A stretch of DNA of 41,707 nucleotides from JBBQDZ01 sp038237515. Its GTDB lineage: Bacteria > Actinomycetota > Thermoleophilia > Gaiellales > Gaiellaceae. A model generated the notes under the pieces. The model searched no databases. It saw only the letters and a program-made list of their open reading frames with translations, and was not told where the DNA came from. The position numbers were made by a program, and so were the translations under genes. Of this stretch, positions 1-7,736 are shown one piece after another. The stretch spans positions 1-41,707 of the forward strand of contig JBBRYP010000034.1 in NCBI GenBank assembly GCA_038237515.1. Reading direction: 5' to 3'. Within the stretch, counting starts at the first letter, position 1, and each line of letters begins with the position of its first letter.

Positions 1-103
1 AGACGCCGCGCTGCTTTGCCTTACCGCCGGCGGTGCCGGCGGCGACGAGCGCCGATAGGCAGACCGCGATGATCGCGGCCACGTACACACGATGCTTGGT
101 CAT
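1..103 (-). CDS. N-terminus of a secreted protein, probably the ABC solute-binding protein (partial)
   Basis: The reading frame enters from the left edge and only its first 34 codons are in the window. It begins MTKHRVYVAAIIAVCLSA, a typical export signal: a short basic start followed by a hydrophobic stretch and small residues. The ATG overlaps the TGA stop of the ATPase gene by four bases (ATGA), and a GAAGGGAG ribosome site lies just upstream, so the two are translationally coupled. In sugar ABC operons the ATPase is often next to the extracellular solute-binding protein gene, so that is the likely identity. The mature domain is outside the window, so this rests on context. A different exported protein cannot be excluded. 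Confidence 0.55.
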   Translation of the reverse strand, partial: MTKHRVYVAAIIAVCLSALVAAGTAGGKAKQRGV

Positions 104-1332
104 GCAGAGACTCCCTTCGCGTTGCTGTCGTAGATACCGAGACTCGTCTCAGGATCGAAGAAATGGAGCGCGCGCGTGTCGACGGCGATCTCGACCTCCT
201 CCCCCTGACGTACCCGCGAGCGCGCCCCGAAACGGGCGACCATCGAGGTCTCCGCGGCGGCGCCGGTCTCGACCTCGCGCACCGCCCGCTCGTCGCCGAG
301 GTCCTGCGCCAGCTCCCGGACGTCCTCCGTCAGCGCCGGTCGCGCCTCGATCGTGAAGTGCACCATGAGCTCCGAGCCGAGCGCCTCGCGGAGCTCGACC
401 TTGCCTTTCAGGCGACGCTCAGGAGAAGCGTCGCCGGCGAGCTCCGGGTCATCGAGGTCCTCCGGGCGGATGCCCAGCACGATCGTCTGGCCCGCGTAGC
501 CCGCGAGCGCCGGCCTGGCGGTGAGCACCTCCTCGTCGAGGACGATTCGCTGGCTGCCGAGCGCGGCGGCGAGGCCGCCGTTCGAACGCTGCAGCGTCGC
601 CTCGACCATGTTCATGGCGGGGCTGCCGATGAAGCCGCCCACGAAAAGGTTCAGGGGACGATCGTAGAGCTCCTGCGGCGACGCGACCTGCTGAAGCTCG
701 CCCTTGCGCATGACTGCCACACGGTCGCCCATCGTCATCGCCTCGACCTGATCGTGGGTGACGTAGATCGTGGTCACGCCGAGGTCGTTCTGGAGTCGCG
801 CGATCTCGGCCCGCATCTGCACGCGCAGCTTCGCGTCGAGGTTCGAGAGCGGCTCGTCCATCAGGAAGGCCTGCGGCTGACGGACGATAGCGCGGCCCAT
901 GGCCACGCGCTGCCGCTGGCCGCCGGAGAGCGCCCGCGGCTTGCGCTTGAGGAAGGGCTCGAGGCCAAGGACGCGCGCCGCCTCTTGCACGCGCCGGTCT
1001 ACCTCGCCCTTCTTGACCTTCTTCAGCCTCAGGCCGAAGGCGATGTTCTCGTAGACCGAGAGGTGCGGGTAGAGCGCGTAGCTCTGGAAGACCATCGCGA
1101 TGTCGCGGTCTCGCGAAGGGACGTGGTTGACGACGCGCTCGCCGATTCGGAGGACGCCCTCGGAGATCTCCTCCAGGCCCGCCACCATCCGCAGGGCTGT
1201 CGTCTTCCCGCAGCCGGAAGGGCCGACGAGCACCATGAACTCGCAGTCCTCGACCACGAGGTCGATCGCGTCCACCGCCCGCGTGCCGTCGGCGTAGATC
1301 TTGCTGACCCCCTCGAACGCGACACCGGCCAT
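100..1332 (-). CDS. ugpC: Carbohydrate ABC transporter ATP-binding protein (UgpC/MsmK/MalK family)
   Basis: This is the cytoplasmic ATPase that powers sugar or polyol import through an ABC permease. In 410 residues it shows the Walker A GPSGCGKT (37-44), the Q-loop FQSYALYPH (82-90), the signature LSGGQ (135-139), the Walker B FLMDEP (156-161), and the H-loop in YVTHDQVEAM. After about residue 240 follows the C-terminal TOBE/OB extension typical of the MalK subfamily, including GIRPEDL. The length is slightly above the usual 360-390 because of an insert rich in Ala and Glu in the TOBE region. The ATG start fits the family start (MAGVAFEGVSKIY). No permease gene is visible on this side. The next gene downstream overlaps by four bases and looks like an exported protein. 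Substrate cannot be read from the ATPase. Confidence 0.93.
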   Translation of the reverse strand: MAGVAFEGVSKIYADGTRAVDAIDLVVEDCEFMVLVGPSGCGKTTALRMVAGLEEISEGVLRIGERVVNHVPSRDRDIAMVFQSYALYPHLSVYENIAFGLRLKKVKKGEVDRRVQEAARVLGLEPFLKRKPRALSGGQRQRVAMGRAIVRQPQAFLMDEPLSNLDAKLRVQMRAEIARLQNDLGVTTIYVTHDQVEAMTMGDRVAVMRKGELQQVASPQELYDRPLNLFVGGFIGSPAMNMVEATLQRSNGGLAAALGSQRIVLDEEVLTARPALAGYAGQTIVLGIRPEDLDDPELAGDASPERRLKGKVELREALGSELMVHFTIEARPALTEDVRELAQDLGDERAVREVETGAAAETSMVARFGARSRVRQGEEVEIAVDTRALHFFDPETSLGIYDSNAKGVSA

Positions 1333-1375
1333 GGAGCGTGTTTACCCTAAACCTCCGGTGCTAGTCCACCCGGGC

Positions 1376-2665
1376 CTACCGCGCGAGCACCGCAACGCCC
1401 ACCGGAGGCGTCCCGAGGGCGACGGGCAGCGGCACCGGATCGTCGCGCTCGCTCAGCGTCCCGTCCGCATCGACGTCGAGGACGTGGAGCGCGTTCCCCT
1501 GGCCGGGATGCACGCCGGCGGTGGCGCGGGGGTCGACGACGAAGAGGTGCCGCCCCGCCGGGTCGAGCCTCAACCCCCAGGGGTTGCCCGAACCCTTCAG
1601 CTTCAAGGTCTGGAGCTGGCGCGGCCGCTCTGGATCGGTGCCGGCGTCGAAGACCGAGACGGTGTTGTTGCCCGCGTTCGCCGTGTAGAGGCGTCGCCCC
1701 GCCCGATCGAGCGTCGTCCAGCACGGCAGCTTCGCGCCGTTGATCGAGACGGCGGACCGGAACGTGAGCCGACCCTCGTCGTCGTAGGCGTAGACGAGGA
1801 GTTTCGCGAGGAATGCGAGCTCGGCGTAGAGCAGATGCTTCCGCGGGTGGGCCGCGATGCCGAGCGCCCACCTGGAGCCCCGGTACCCGGTGGGAAAGAG
1901 CGACTTCTCGGGGGCGAGCGGCGAGTCGACGGCCTGGGCGAGGGCGCCGCCGGCCGCGACCCGGAAGATGCGGAACGGGCCCGTCTCCTCGGTGCCGACC
2001 ACGAGCTTCGATCCCGGCGGGACGTACGCCTGCGTGGGCGAGGACCGGGGCGGAACCTCGACAGCGAACCCGGTCGGCTCGAGACGCCCGTCGCGGTGGA
2101 TGAGGAACGTTGTATATCGGGCCGGCTTCGAGGTCAGGTCCCGCACGGCGTCGTGCGCCTTGTTGGCGACGACGAGGGTGCTGCCGGCGATCCCGAGGCT
2201 CGAGGGCGCATAGCCGCCCGAGGGATACGGAGAGCCGCGCGCCGGTTCGAGGCTGCCGTCCGAGCGGACGCGAAAGGAGGCCACGCTGTCGGAGCCCTGG
2301 TTGACCGCGAAGAGCAGGCGGCGCCGATCGTCGAGGACGATCTGCCCGTCCGCGTCGAGCGACCCCGACTCGGTCAGGTCGGCGTTGCCGCGACCTCCGG
2401 TCGGGTACTCGCCGATGCGAAGCGGCCGCAGGCTGCCGGCGCGGTAGTGCAGGGCGAGGACGCCGTTCGCGTGCGGGTCGTTCGAGAGGACGTAGACCGT
2501 GCCGTCGAAGGCCTCGCCTCCTGCCCCGCCGCCGTTCGCGCGCCCGAAGAGCAGGAAGCCGACGACCGCCCCCAGGCCCAGCGCGCCGAGCACAGACAGC
2601 GCGAGCACCGCCGGCGAGATGCCCCGGTCGGGCAGGACGTAGCCCGGAAGGGAACGGCCCGGCAC
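1376..2665 (-). CDS. Membrane-anchored lactonase-family beta-propeller protein (3-carboxymuconate cyclase-like)
   Basis: A protein of about 429 residues with one N-terminal transmembrane helix (ISPAVLALSVLGALGLGA) and a large extracytoplasmic domain. That domain is built of repeated blades with motifs such as VYVLSNDPHANGVLALHY, LLFAVNQGSDSVASFRV and RLYTANAGNNTVSVFDAG. This is the pattern of the 6-phosphogluconolactonase / 3-carboxymuconate cyclase-like propeller family. The frame stays open upstream but overlaps the neighbouring enolase gene with low-quality arginine-rich sequence. I therefore chose the GTG at 2665, which leaves 37 bp after that gene's stop; no clear ribosome site marks it. 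Many family members have no proven enzyme activity, so lactonase activity is not established. It lies in the same direction as, and probably in one operon with, the enolase-superfamily gene. Confidence 0.75.
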   Translation of the reverse strand: MPGRSLPGYVLPDRGISPAVLALSVLGALGLGAVVGFLLFGRANGGGAGGEAFDGTVYVLSNDPHANGVLALHYRAGSLRPLRIGEYPTGGRGNADLTESGSLDADGQIVLDDRRRLLFAVNQGSDSVASFRVRSDGSLEPARGSPYPSGGYAPSSLGIAGSTLVVANKAHDAVRDLTSKPARYTTFLIHRDGRLEPTGFAVEVPPRSSPTQAYVPPGSKLVVGTEETGPFRIFRVAAGGALAQAVDSPLAPEKSLFPTGYRGSRWALGIAAHPRKHLLYAELAFLAKLLVYAYDDEGRLTFRSAVSINGAKLPCWTTLDRAGRRLYTANAGNNTVSVFDAGTDPERPRQLQTLKLKGSGNPWGLRLDPAGRHLFVVDPRATAGVHPGQGNALHVLDVDADGTLSERDDPVPLPVALGTPPVGVAVLAR

Positions 2666-2702
2666 CGCGCGATCGTATGCGGCTGCCCCGCCACGGGAGG
2701 CG

Positions 2703-3743
2703 TCAGCGAGTGCGGCGGAAGCCGACGGGCTCCGGTGCCGGGTCGAGCGGGCTCGCCTCGAGTCCTTCCTCCGCCTCCGGCTCGTTGAAGCCGATCGGTG
2801 CCACGTCGTTCGGCGCATCGGGGTGATGGAGCGACGCGAGCAGCTGGATCTGCCCCCGGCCGACCCCCAGCTCGAACTGCCCGCCCCCGTAGAGATCGAT
2901 CCCGTTCGCGGCGCAGTGGTCGTAGAAGTCGAGCAGGCGCTCGACCGACCCGAACCGCGACGGCTTGACGTTCAGGGTGCGCGGCGCGAAAGGCAGGGCC
3001 TGGACGTCGGCGACGGAGTGGATCGGCGCGTCCCACACGATGCGCTCGCGATGGGGAGCAAGCGCTGCCTCCGTCTCCGGCGTCAGTCCCGGATCCTCGA
3101 GCCAGGCGTCGGGAAAGGCCTCCGCGACGCGGCTGTACAGCTCCGCGTCGGGCGGCTCTCCGAACTCGCCGCGGAAGACGCCCTTGAAGTCGACGACGTC
3201 CGTGCGGCCGAGCCCCGCGAGCTCGGCGATCAGCGCCGGAGTCCACCAGGACGCCGCGTCGAGCTTGAAGCGCAGGTCGGGATAGAGCTCGAGCAGGCGC
3301 AGGATGGGCTGTGCAGATCCCTGGCTCCCGAGCCCCTTCGAGACGACGTAGCGCACCGGCCGCGGCTCGAGCTCCAGCGCCCGCGCGACGGGGAGGCCGG
3401 CCTGGCGGAGGGCGAGGTCGAGCGCCGCGCTCTCGTAGCCCCAGCGGCGGTGGTCGATCTCGTGCCCCGGAGCTGCGAGGTCGAGCCTCCCGAGGAGTCG
3501 TGAGAAGCTCTCGAGGGAGCGCTCCCCCGCGAGAGGCAGCACCGGGCCGCGGCGAAGCTGCGCCAGCTGCGACTCGCCGTCGTAGGTGACGTCCTCCCCG
3601 AGCCCCTCGTGGCCCCCGCCGCGGAGGCGCACGACCGTCGTGCGTCGCACGAAGCCGGGCCGCGGCTCGCTCGAGAGACCGTCGAGCGCATACCCGTCCA
3701 CGCGAACCTGCAGCTCCCGGACTCGCTCCCAGCTCGTCACCAT
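2703..3743 (-). CDS. Enolase-superfamily enzyme (muconate cycloisomerase/mandelate racemase type)
   Basis: A 346-residue TIM-barrel enzyme of the group that abstracts a proton alpha to a carboxylate. Visible active-site elements are a barrel lysine in RFKLDA (K160), metal ligands Asp in VDFKG (D185), Glu in WLEDPG (E216) and Asp in VWDAP (D239), and the second catalytic lysine in LNVKPS (K260). A conserved C-terminal loop reads YGGGQFELGVGR. The N-terminal capping domain (1-110) is present, so the gene looks complete. The usual KxK motif is reduced to one clear lysine, so the exact reaction (cycloisomerase, racemase, epimerase or dehydratase) cannot be named. It sits between a LAL regulator and a lactonase-like propeller, which hints at degradation of an acid or lactone, but this is inference. 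Confidence 0.8.
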   Translation of the reverse strand: MVTSWERVRELQVRVDGYALDGLSSEPRPGFVRRTTVVRLRGGGHEGLGEDVTYDGESQLAQLRRGPVLPLAGERSLESFSRLLGRLDLAAPGHEIDHRRWGYESAALDLALRQAGLPVARALELEPRPVRYVVSKGLGSQGSAQPILRLLELYPDLRFKLDAASWWTPALIAELAGLGRTDVVDFKGVFRGEFGEPPDAELYSRVAEAFPDAWLEDPGLTPETEAALAPHRERIVWDAPIHSVADVQALPFAPRTLNVKPSRFGSVERLLDFYDHCAANGIDLYGGGQFELGVGRGQIQLLASLHHPDAPNDVAPIGFNEPEAEEGLEASPLDPAPEPVGFRRTR

Positions 3744-3790
3744 GCGAGGCTACACCGCCACCGGGGGAGGGCCGACCGGGGAAGCGACCT

Positions 3791-6526
3791 TTAGCCCGGG
3801 CGAGCACGCAGGGAGTCGACGAGCTCCTCGCGCGAGCGGATCCGAAGCTTTCGGTAGGTGTTTCTCAGGTGGTACTCGATCGTCTTCGGGCTCAGGAAAA
3901 GCGCTGCCGCCGCCTCGCGCGTCGTCTTCCCTTCCGCGAGCAGGCGGGCGATCTGCAGTTCCTGCGGCGTGAGCTCGTCGAGCGTGCTCGGGTCGCGCCG
4001 ACGCGCCGTCTCCCCCGTCGCCGCGAGCTCGACCCTCGTCTGCTCCGCCCACGGCCGCGCGCCCAGGTTCTCGAAGGTCGCCAGCGCCGCGCGGAGCTCC
4101 TCCCGCGCACGGACGCGCCTCCGCGCGCGGCGCAGTGTGGCCCCGAAGGCCAACCGCGTGCGAGCGGTCTCGAATGCGTCGGGTGTGCGCTCGTGGAGGC
4201 GGAGAGCCTGCTCGAACCACGCCTCCGGCGACCCGTCGGTCGCGAGAAGGCCCCGGCAGCGAGCCGCCCGCGCCAGCGCCCAGGGCTGGCCCTTCGCCGC
4301 GGCGTGCGCCGAGAAGCCGGCCGCCGCTGCGGCAGCCTCCTCGGGTCTCCCGAGCCGCAGGTACGCCTCGACGAGCTCCGGCGCCGGCGAGAGATCGACG
4401 TCGGCGACGCGGCGCGAGCGAAGCGCCTCCGCCTGGTCGTCGTAGTGCATGAGGGCAGCGGCGGGACGGCCGAGGGCGAGCTCCAGGTCTCCGAGCGCCT
4501 GGATCGCCCAGATCCAGTACAGACCGACGCCGAGCTCCTCGCACAGCGAAGTGGCCTCGGCAGCGTGCTCGCGGCAGGCGGACTCGCGTCCCTGCCGTGC
4601 CTCGAGCCAGGCAAGCCCCGCCAGCGCGGCGGCCAGCTCCGTGCGCTGGCCGGTCTCACGGGCCAGGCGGATCGCCTCGTCGTAGCTCGCCTCGGCCGCC
4701 GACCACTGATCGGTCGTCGCCTGATCGCGCGCGAAGTGGTGAAGGAGGGCCGGCAGAACCCCGACCGCCGCCTCCCGGCGGGCTCGCTCGAACGCACGCG
4801 CGATCAGTCCGCGCCCTGCCTCTGCCTCTCGCAGCCACATGGGCCCGAGCGACGCCCAGCCGAGGAGCCGCGGGTCGTCCCGGAGCTCCTCCGAGCGCTC
4901 GAGGATCTCGACGGCGCGGCGGGCCGCGGCCGCGCCGGCCTCCCCCTGCCCGTCCGCGACGAGGGCCATGGCGTGGGCCATGCTCGCGAAGAAGGCCGCG
5001 CGGCTCGACTCTTGCCCGCTGGCCAGCTCGACCGCCCTGGTCGCGGCGCTGAGCATCGTTGACGTGTCGGCGGCGTAGAAGCAGCCGTGAACCGCCTCGG
5101 CGAGCATGACGACTGCCGACTCGGGATCCGTCCCGGCGATCTCCTCCGCCGCCGAGATCAGCAGCGGATACCCATCGCCGACCGGGCCGCGGCGCATCGC
5201 CACGCTCCCGCGCAGGTGGTCGATGCGAGCCGTCGAGACGGAGTCCACCGCGTGGAGCCGCGCGTCGTCGAGGAGCGAGATCGTGCGCCCGGCATCCCCG
5301 CCGAGCCAGGCGGCGTCGGCGGCCGCGAAGAGGAGCCGGCCACGGGTCCCGTCCGTCGTCGCGTGGCGGGCGGCGCGTTCGAAGGCGCCTGCGGCAACCG
5401 GGTAGGCGCTTCGCTCACGAGCCCGTTCACCAGCGTGCGCGAGCTCCGCGCAGGCCTGCTCGTCCGGCCCGAGGGCCGCGGTCGCCAGATGCCACGCTCG
5501 CCGGTCGACATCGCGGTCCGGGAGAGCGGCGGCCAGGGCTGAGTGCGCCGCGCGGCGCTCCCGTGCCTGCGCGCCCGCATAGACCGCCGAACGCGCCAGC
5601 GGGTGGCGGAACTCGAGCTGCCCCTGGTCGAGCGCGACGAGGCCGGCCTCCTCCGCCGCCGTCAGATTCCGGATCTCCAGCCCGAGCACGCGTGCGGCCC
5701 GGGCGAGGACGGTGAGATCTCCGGTGTCGCTCGCGGCCGCTAGCACGAGCAGGCGGCGCGCCGGCTCGGGCAGCCGGTCGAACCGGCTCGCGAAGGCCGA
5801 CGCGATGCGGGTGGAGATCGGAACCGGAACGCCGCTCGGCAGGGAGGCGAGCCGGAGGGCCGCCGGTGCGAGCTCGAGCAGGGCCAGCGGGTTGCCGCCC
5901 GTGGCACGGTGGAGGCGCTCGACGGCGTCGGGCGGGACCTCCGCCAGCCCGAGGAGCTCGGCTGCGTCGCCGCGATCGAGGCCGGGGATGTGGAGGACAC
6001 GCAGATCTGCGCCGTCCAGGAGGGAACGCTCGTCCTCCCGCGCGGCGAGCACGAGCGCGATCGGGTCGGCGAGGAGCCGGCGCGCCGCGAAGAGGAGAGC
6101 ATCCGCACTCGAGCCGTCGAGCAGATGCGCATCGTCCACGAGCAGGGCGAGCGGCGCCTGCTCGGCAGCGGCCGAGAGCAGGCTCAGCGTCGCCGCACCC
6201 GTCGCGAAGCGATCGCGGGCGCTCGACGGACCGAGCGCGAGCGCGCCCGCGAGCGCCGCCGCCTGCGGCGGGGGGATCCGCTCCAGCGCGGCGAGCACCG
6301 GCCGCAGCAGCTCTGCCAGTCCGGCGAAAGGGACCTCCGCCTCCGACTCGATGCCGCGAGCGCGGAGAACGCGCATACCCCCGGCCTCGCGCGCCGCGTA
6401 GTCGAGCAGGACGGTCTTGCCGATCCCCGGCTCGCCGACGAGGGCGAGCACGCCGCTACGGCCCTCGCGCGCCTCGGCGAGGAGGCGGTCGAGCGCGAGC
6501 CGCTCCTCTGCGCGTCCCAGCAGCAT
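3791..6526 (-). CDS. LuxR-family transcriptional regulator with N-terminal AAA ATPase (LAL type)
   Basis: A large ATP-binding regulator of about 911 residues. The N-terminus carries a P-loop GEPGIGKT (31-38) and a Walker B in ALLVDDAHLLDG. The long middle is alpha-helical and TPR-like. The C-terminal 65 residues form a LuxR/GerE helix-turn-helix (LTPQELQIARLLAEGKTTRE, then SPKTIEYHLRNTYRKL). Such proteins sense a ligand through the ATPase/TPR part and activate nearby genes. The frame is open further upstream, but the family start MLLGRAEERLALDRLL fixes the ATG at 6526, with GAGAG about nine bases before it. It is transcribed divergently from the methyltransferase gene at 6657 across a 130 bp gap, and a structured inverted repeat lies in that gap, so the methyltransferase/hydrolase pair is a plausible target. 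Confidence 0.9.
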   Translation of the reverse strand: MLLGRAEERLALDRLLAEAREGRSGVLALVGEPGIGKTVLLDYAAREAGGMRVLRARGIESEAEVPFAGLAELLRPVLAALERIPPPQAAALAGALALGPSSARDRFATGAATLSLLSAAAEQAPLALLVDDAHLLDGSSADALLFAARRLLADPIALVLAAREDERSLLDGADLRVLHIPGLDRGDAAELLGLAEVPPDAVERLHRATGGNPLALLELAPAALRLASLPSGVPVPISTRIASAFASRFDRLPEPARRLLVLAAASDTGDLTVLARAARVLGLEIRNLTAAEEAGLVALDQGQLEFRHPLARSAVYAGAQARERRAAHSALAAALPDRDVDRRAWHLATAALGPDEQACAELAHAGERARERSAYPVAAGAFERAARHATTDGTRGRLLFAAADAAWLGGDAGRTISLLDDARLHAVDSVSTARIDHLRGSVAMRRGPVGDGYPLLISAAEEIAGTDPESAVVMLAEAVHGCFYAADTSTMLSAATRAVELASGQESSRAAFFASMAHAMALVADGQGEAGAAAARRAVEILERSEELRDDPRLLGWASLGPMWLREAEAGRGLIARAFERARREAAVGVLPALLHHFARDQATTDQWSAAEASYDEAIRLARETGQRTELAAALAGLAWLEARQGRESACREHAAEATSLCEELGVGLYWIWAIQALGDLELALGRPAAALMHYDDQAEALRSRRVADVDLSPAPELVEAYLRLGRPEEAAAAAAGFSAHAAAKGQPWALARAARCRGLLATDGSPEAWFEQALRLHERTPDAFETARTRLAFGATLRRARRRVRAREELRAALATFENLGARPWAEQTRVELAATGETARRRDPSTLDELTPQELQIARLLAEGKTTREAAAALFLSPKTIEYHLRNTYRKLRIRSREELVDSLRARPG

Positions 6527-6572
6527 GCGGAGATTCTCTCTGCGGGCCGACCTGATGCGAGCGGCTCGAGGA

Positions 6573-6630
6573 CCACGGAAGACTAGGTGGGTGCACCGAG
6601 GCGAGCGAGGCCCACCTCCTCCTACCGTGG
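6573..6630. promoter_or_regulatory. Nested inverted repeat in the divergent promoter/leader region
   Basis: CCACGG (6573-6578) pairs with CCGTGG (6625-6630), and inside this AGGTGGG (6585-6591) pairs with CCCACCT (6611-6617). The two stems are separated by an internal loop of six and seven bases. A perfect GGTGCACC palindrome starts at the inner stem. The element lies between the LAL regulator and the methyltransferase and ends 26 bases before the methyltransferase ATG, so it could be an operator or a hairpin in the mRNA leader. Confidence 0.4.
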
Positions 6631-6656
6631 TCGAAACCGATCGAGAGGAGAGGCAG

Positions 6657-7736
6657 ATGGCAACGATCGAGCAGCCGGTCGCGCTGAACGAGGACAAGCT
6701 GATGCAGTTCGTCTTCCGCGCCGTCGACGAGGTGGGCGCGACGCTCAACGCAGCGCTCGTCGTCATGGGCGACAAGCTCGGGCTCTACCAGGCCCTCGCG
6801 GGCGCCGGCGGACTCACGCCGGTGGAGCTCGCGCGGCGCACGGGCGTGAGCGAGCGCTACGTCCGCGAGTGGCTGAACGCGCAGGCCGCGGGCGGCTATG
6901 TCGAGTACGACCCTGCCGACGGCAGCTACACCCTTCCGCCGGAGCAGACCGTCGCGCTGACCGACGACCAGAGCCCCGCGTACCTGCCGGGGTTCTTCCA
7001 GATCGCACTCGGAGTTGTGATGGACTCGCCGCGGATCGTCGAGTCCGCGCGGAGCGGCGAAGGCGTCGGCTGGCACGAGCACAACCACGACGTCTTCGAG
7101 GGCTGCGAGCGCTTCTTCAGGCCCGGCTACAACGCGAACCTGGTTCCCTCCTGGCTGCCGGCGCTCGAGGGGGTCGTGGCGAAGCTCGAGGCCGGCGCGA
7201 GGGTCGCCGACATTGGCTGCGGGCACGGGTCGTCGACGATCCTGATGGCGAAGGCGTTCCCGCGCTCGACCTTCGTCGGCTCCGACTACCACGAAGGCTC
7301 GATCGAGACGGCGCGCAGCCGCGCGGAGGAGGCCGGCGTGGCCGGGCGGGTCCGTTTCGAGACCGCCGCGGCGTCGTCGTACCCCGGCGAGGGCTACGAC
7401 CTCGTCACGATGTTCGACTGCCTGCACGACATGGGCGATCCTGTCGGGGCCGCCCGGCAGGTCCGGAAGACGCTCGCGCCGGATGGAACCTGGATGATCG
7501 TCGAGCCGAAGGCCGGCGACCGCGTCGAGGACAACCTCAACCCGGTCGGCCGGGCGTACTACGGCTTCTCCACCCTCCTCTGCACCCCGGCCTCGCTCTC
7601 GCAGGACGTGGGGCTCGCCCTCGGGGCGCAGGCCGGCGAGGCGAGGATCGGCGACGTGGTCGCCGCGGGCGGGTTCACCCGCTTCCGCCGCGCCGCCGAG
7701 ACCCCCTTCAACCTCGTTTTCGAAGCAAGGCCTTGA
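6657..7736 (+). CDS. SAM-dependent methyltransferase with N-terminal winged-helix domain
   Basis: A 359-residue protein. Residues 20-100 form a dimerisation/winged-helix region (LGLYQAL, then LARRTGVSERYVREWLNAQ) of the type found in O-methyltransferase-like and UbiE-like proteins. Residues 180-300 form a Rossmann methyltransferase with motif I VADIGCGHGSS, an acidic residue in VGSDYHEGSIETA, and motif post-II YDLVTMFDCLHDM. The ATG at 6657 has a strong GAGAGGAGAGG ribosome site. The frame is open further upstream but this part overlaps the divergent promoter and has no family signature. The gene is followed directly by the hydrolase-glycosyltransferase fusion, whose best start overlaps its stop codon. 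Substrate is unknown; a small hydrophobic molecule that is methylated and glycosylated is a guess from context. Confidence 0.88.
   Translation: MATIEQPVALNEDKLMQFVFRAVDEVGATLNAALVVMGDKLGLYQALAGAGGLTPVELARRTGVSERYVREWLNAQAAGGYVEYDPADGSYTLPPEQTVALTDDQSPAYLPGFFQIALGVVMDSPRIVESARSGEGVGWHEHNHDVFEGCERFFRPGYNANLVPSWLPALEGVVAKLEAGARVADIGCGHGSSTILMAKAFPRSTFVGSDYHEGSIETARSRAEEAGVAGRVRFETAAASSYPGEGYDLVTMFDCLHDMGDPVGAARQVRKTLAPDGTWMIVEPKAGDRVEDNLNPVGRAYYGFSTLLCTPASLSQDVGLALGAQAGEARIGDVVAAGGFTRFRRAAETPFNLVFEARP

Noticed and set aside
163..1350. Long open frames on the plus strand opposite the ABC ATPase and many similar long antisense frames along the window
   Set aside because: They are arginine- or alanine-rich, lack any family pattern and lie opposite well-supported genes; at this GC content stop codons are rare on the antisense strand.
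6587..7732. Upstream extension of the hydrolase-glycosyltransferase frame across the methyltransferase gene
   Set aside because: The frame is open but reads low-quality sequence in the shadow of the methyltransferase; homology begins only at about 7780.
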